The notes beneath the pieces were generated by a model. The model ran no database searches. It had not been told where the DNA came from and was given only the letters and a program-made list of their open reading frames with translations. 12,821 bases of DNA, taken from positions 1 through 12,821 of the forward strand of contig CAYHZL010000098.1 of NCBI GenBank assembly GCA_964361075.1, written 5' to 3'. The DNA comes from CAYHZL01 sp964361075. Its GTDB lineage: Bacteria; Bacteroidota; Ignavibacteria; UBA10030; UBA8401. Position 1 is the stretch's first letter; every line of letters starts with the position of its first letter. Both the position numbers and the translations under genes were made by a program. This document shows, in pieces, positions 12,781-12,821 of the stretch.

Positions 12781-12821
12781 ATAGGCGTCAACTTAATTTC
12801 TCTTTATGATTTTATTTATTC

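Overview
The window looks like a chromosomal stretch from a low-to-medium-GC, Gram-negative-type bacterium. Envelope genes dominate: two family-9 (heptosyltransferase-like) glycosyltransferases, a DUF3108 protein, several N-terminal export signals and CdsA. Good Shine-Dalgarno sites are rare in front of most genes. There are many short inverted repeats between genes. My best guess is a member of the Bacteroidota/Chlorobiota/Ignavibacteriota neighbourhood, at low to moderate confidence, because no rRNA or other marker gene is present.

Layout: everything from about 270 to 9777 is on the minus strand; the two large genes from 9870 on are on the plus strand. In minus-strand transcription order: a GT9 glycosyltransferase (9777-8713); an FKBP-type prolyl isomerase (8554-8129); a 2x[4Fe-4S] ferredoxin and, 6 nt later, a geranylgeranyl-reductase-family flavoprotein (8013-6583); an A/T-rich insert made of a 40-codon remnant that may be the tail of a restriction enzyme plus a TSPPY-type DNA methyltransferase (6566-5211); a VanX/DdpX-like D-Ala-D-Ala dipeptidase overlapping the methyltransferase by 4 nt (5214-4585); a 141-bp MITE-like element with a 7-bp target duplication; then a tight five-gene cluster of GT9, DUF3108, CPBP protease, zinc-ribbon/DUF2007 and CdsA (4420-273), in which three of the four junctions are 11-nt overlaps. 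After cdsA lies an unrecognised coding-like remnant (260-57) and one end of a second MITE-like element at the left edge.

On the plus strand, from a divergent promoter region (9778-9869), are a BchI/MoxR-like AAA+ ATPase (9870-11369) and a VWA-domain protein (11474-12571). This pairing resembles the actinobacterial Rv0958/Rv0959-type pair. A possible 25-residue single-membrane-segment peptide begins at the VWA stop codon. The window ends in a composite repeat in which one arm of a hairpin element is interrupted by a 30-nt palindromic cassette.

How the genes fit together: the ferredoxin is the obvious electron donor for the reductase, which probably saturates an isoprenoid chain (quinone or lipid). 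The GT9, DUF3108 and CdsA genes serve envelope lipid and polysaccharide synthesis. The ATPase and VWA protein probably form a MoxR-type chaperone or remodelling pair. I did not find a clearly new defence or metabolic system. The most informative novelties are the layered small repeat elements, one of which appears to supply the FKBP start codon, and the solitary methyltransferase with a restriction-enzyme-like stub.
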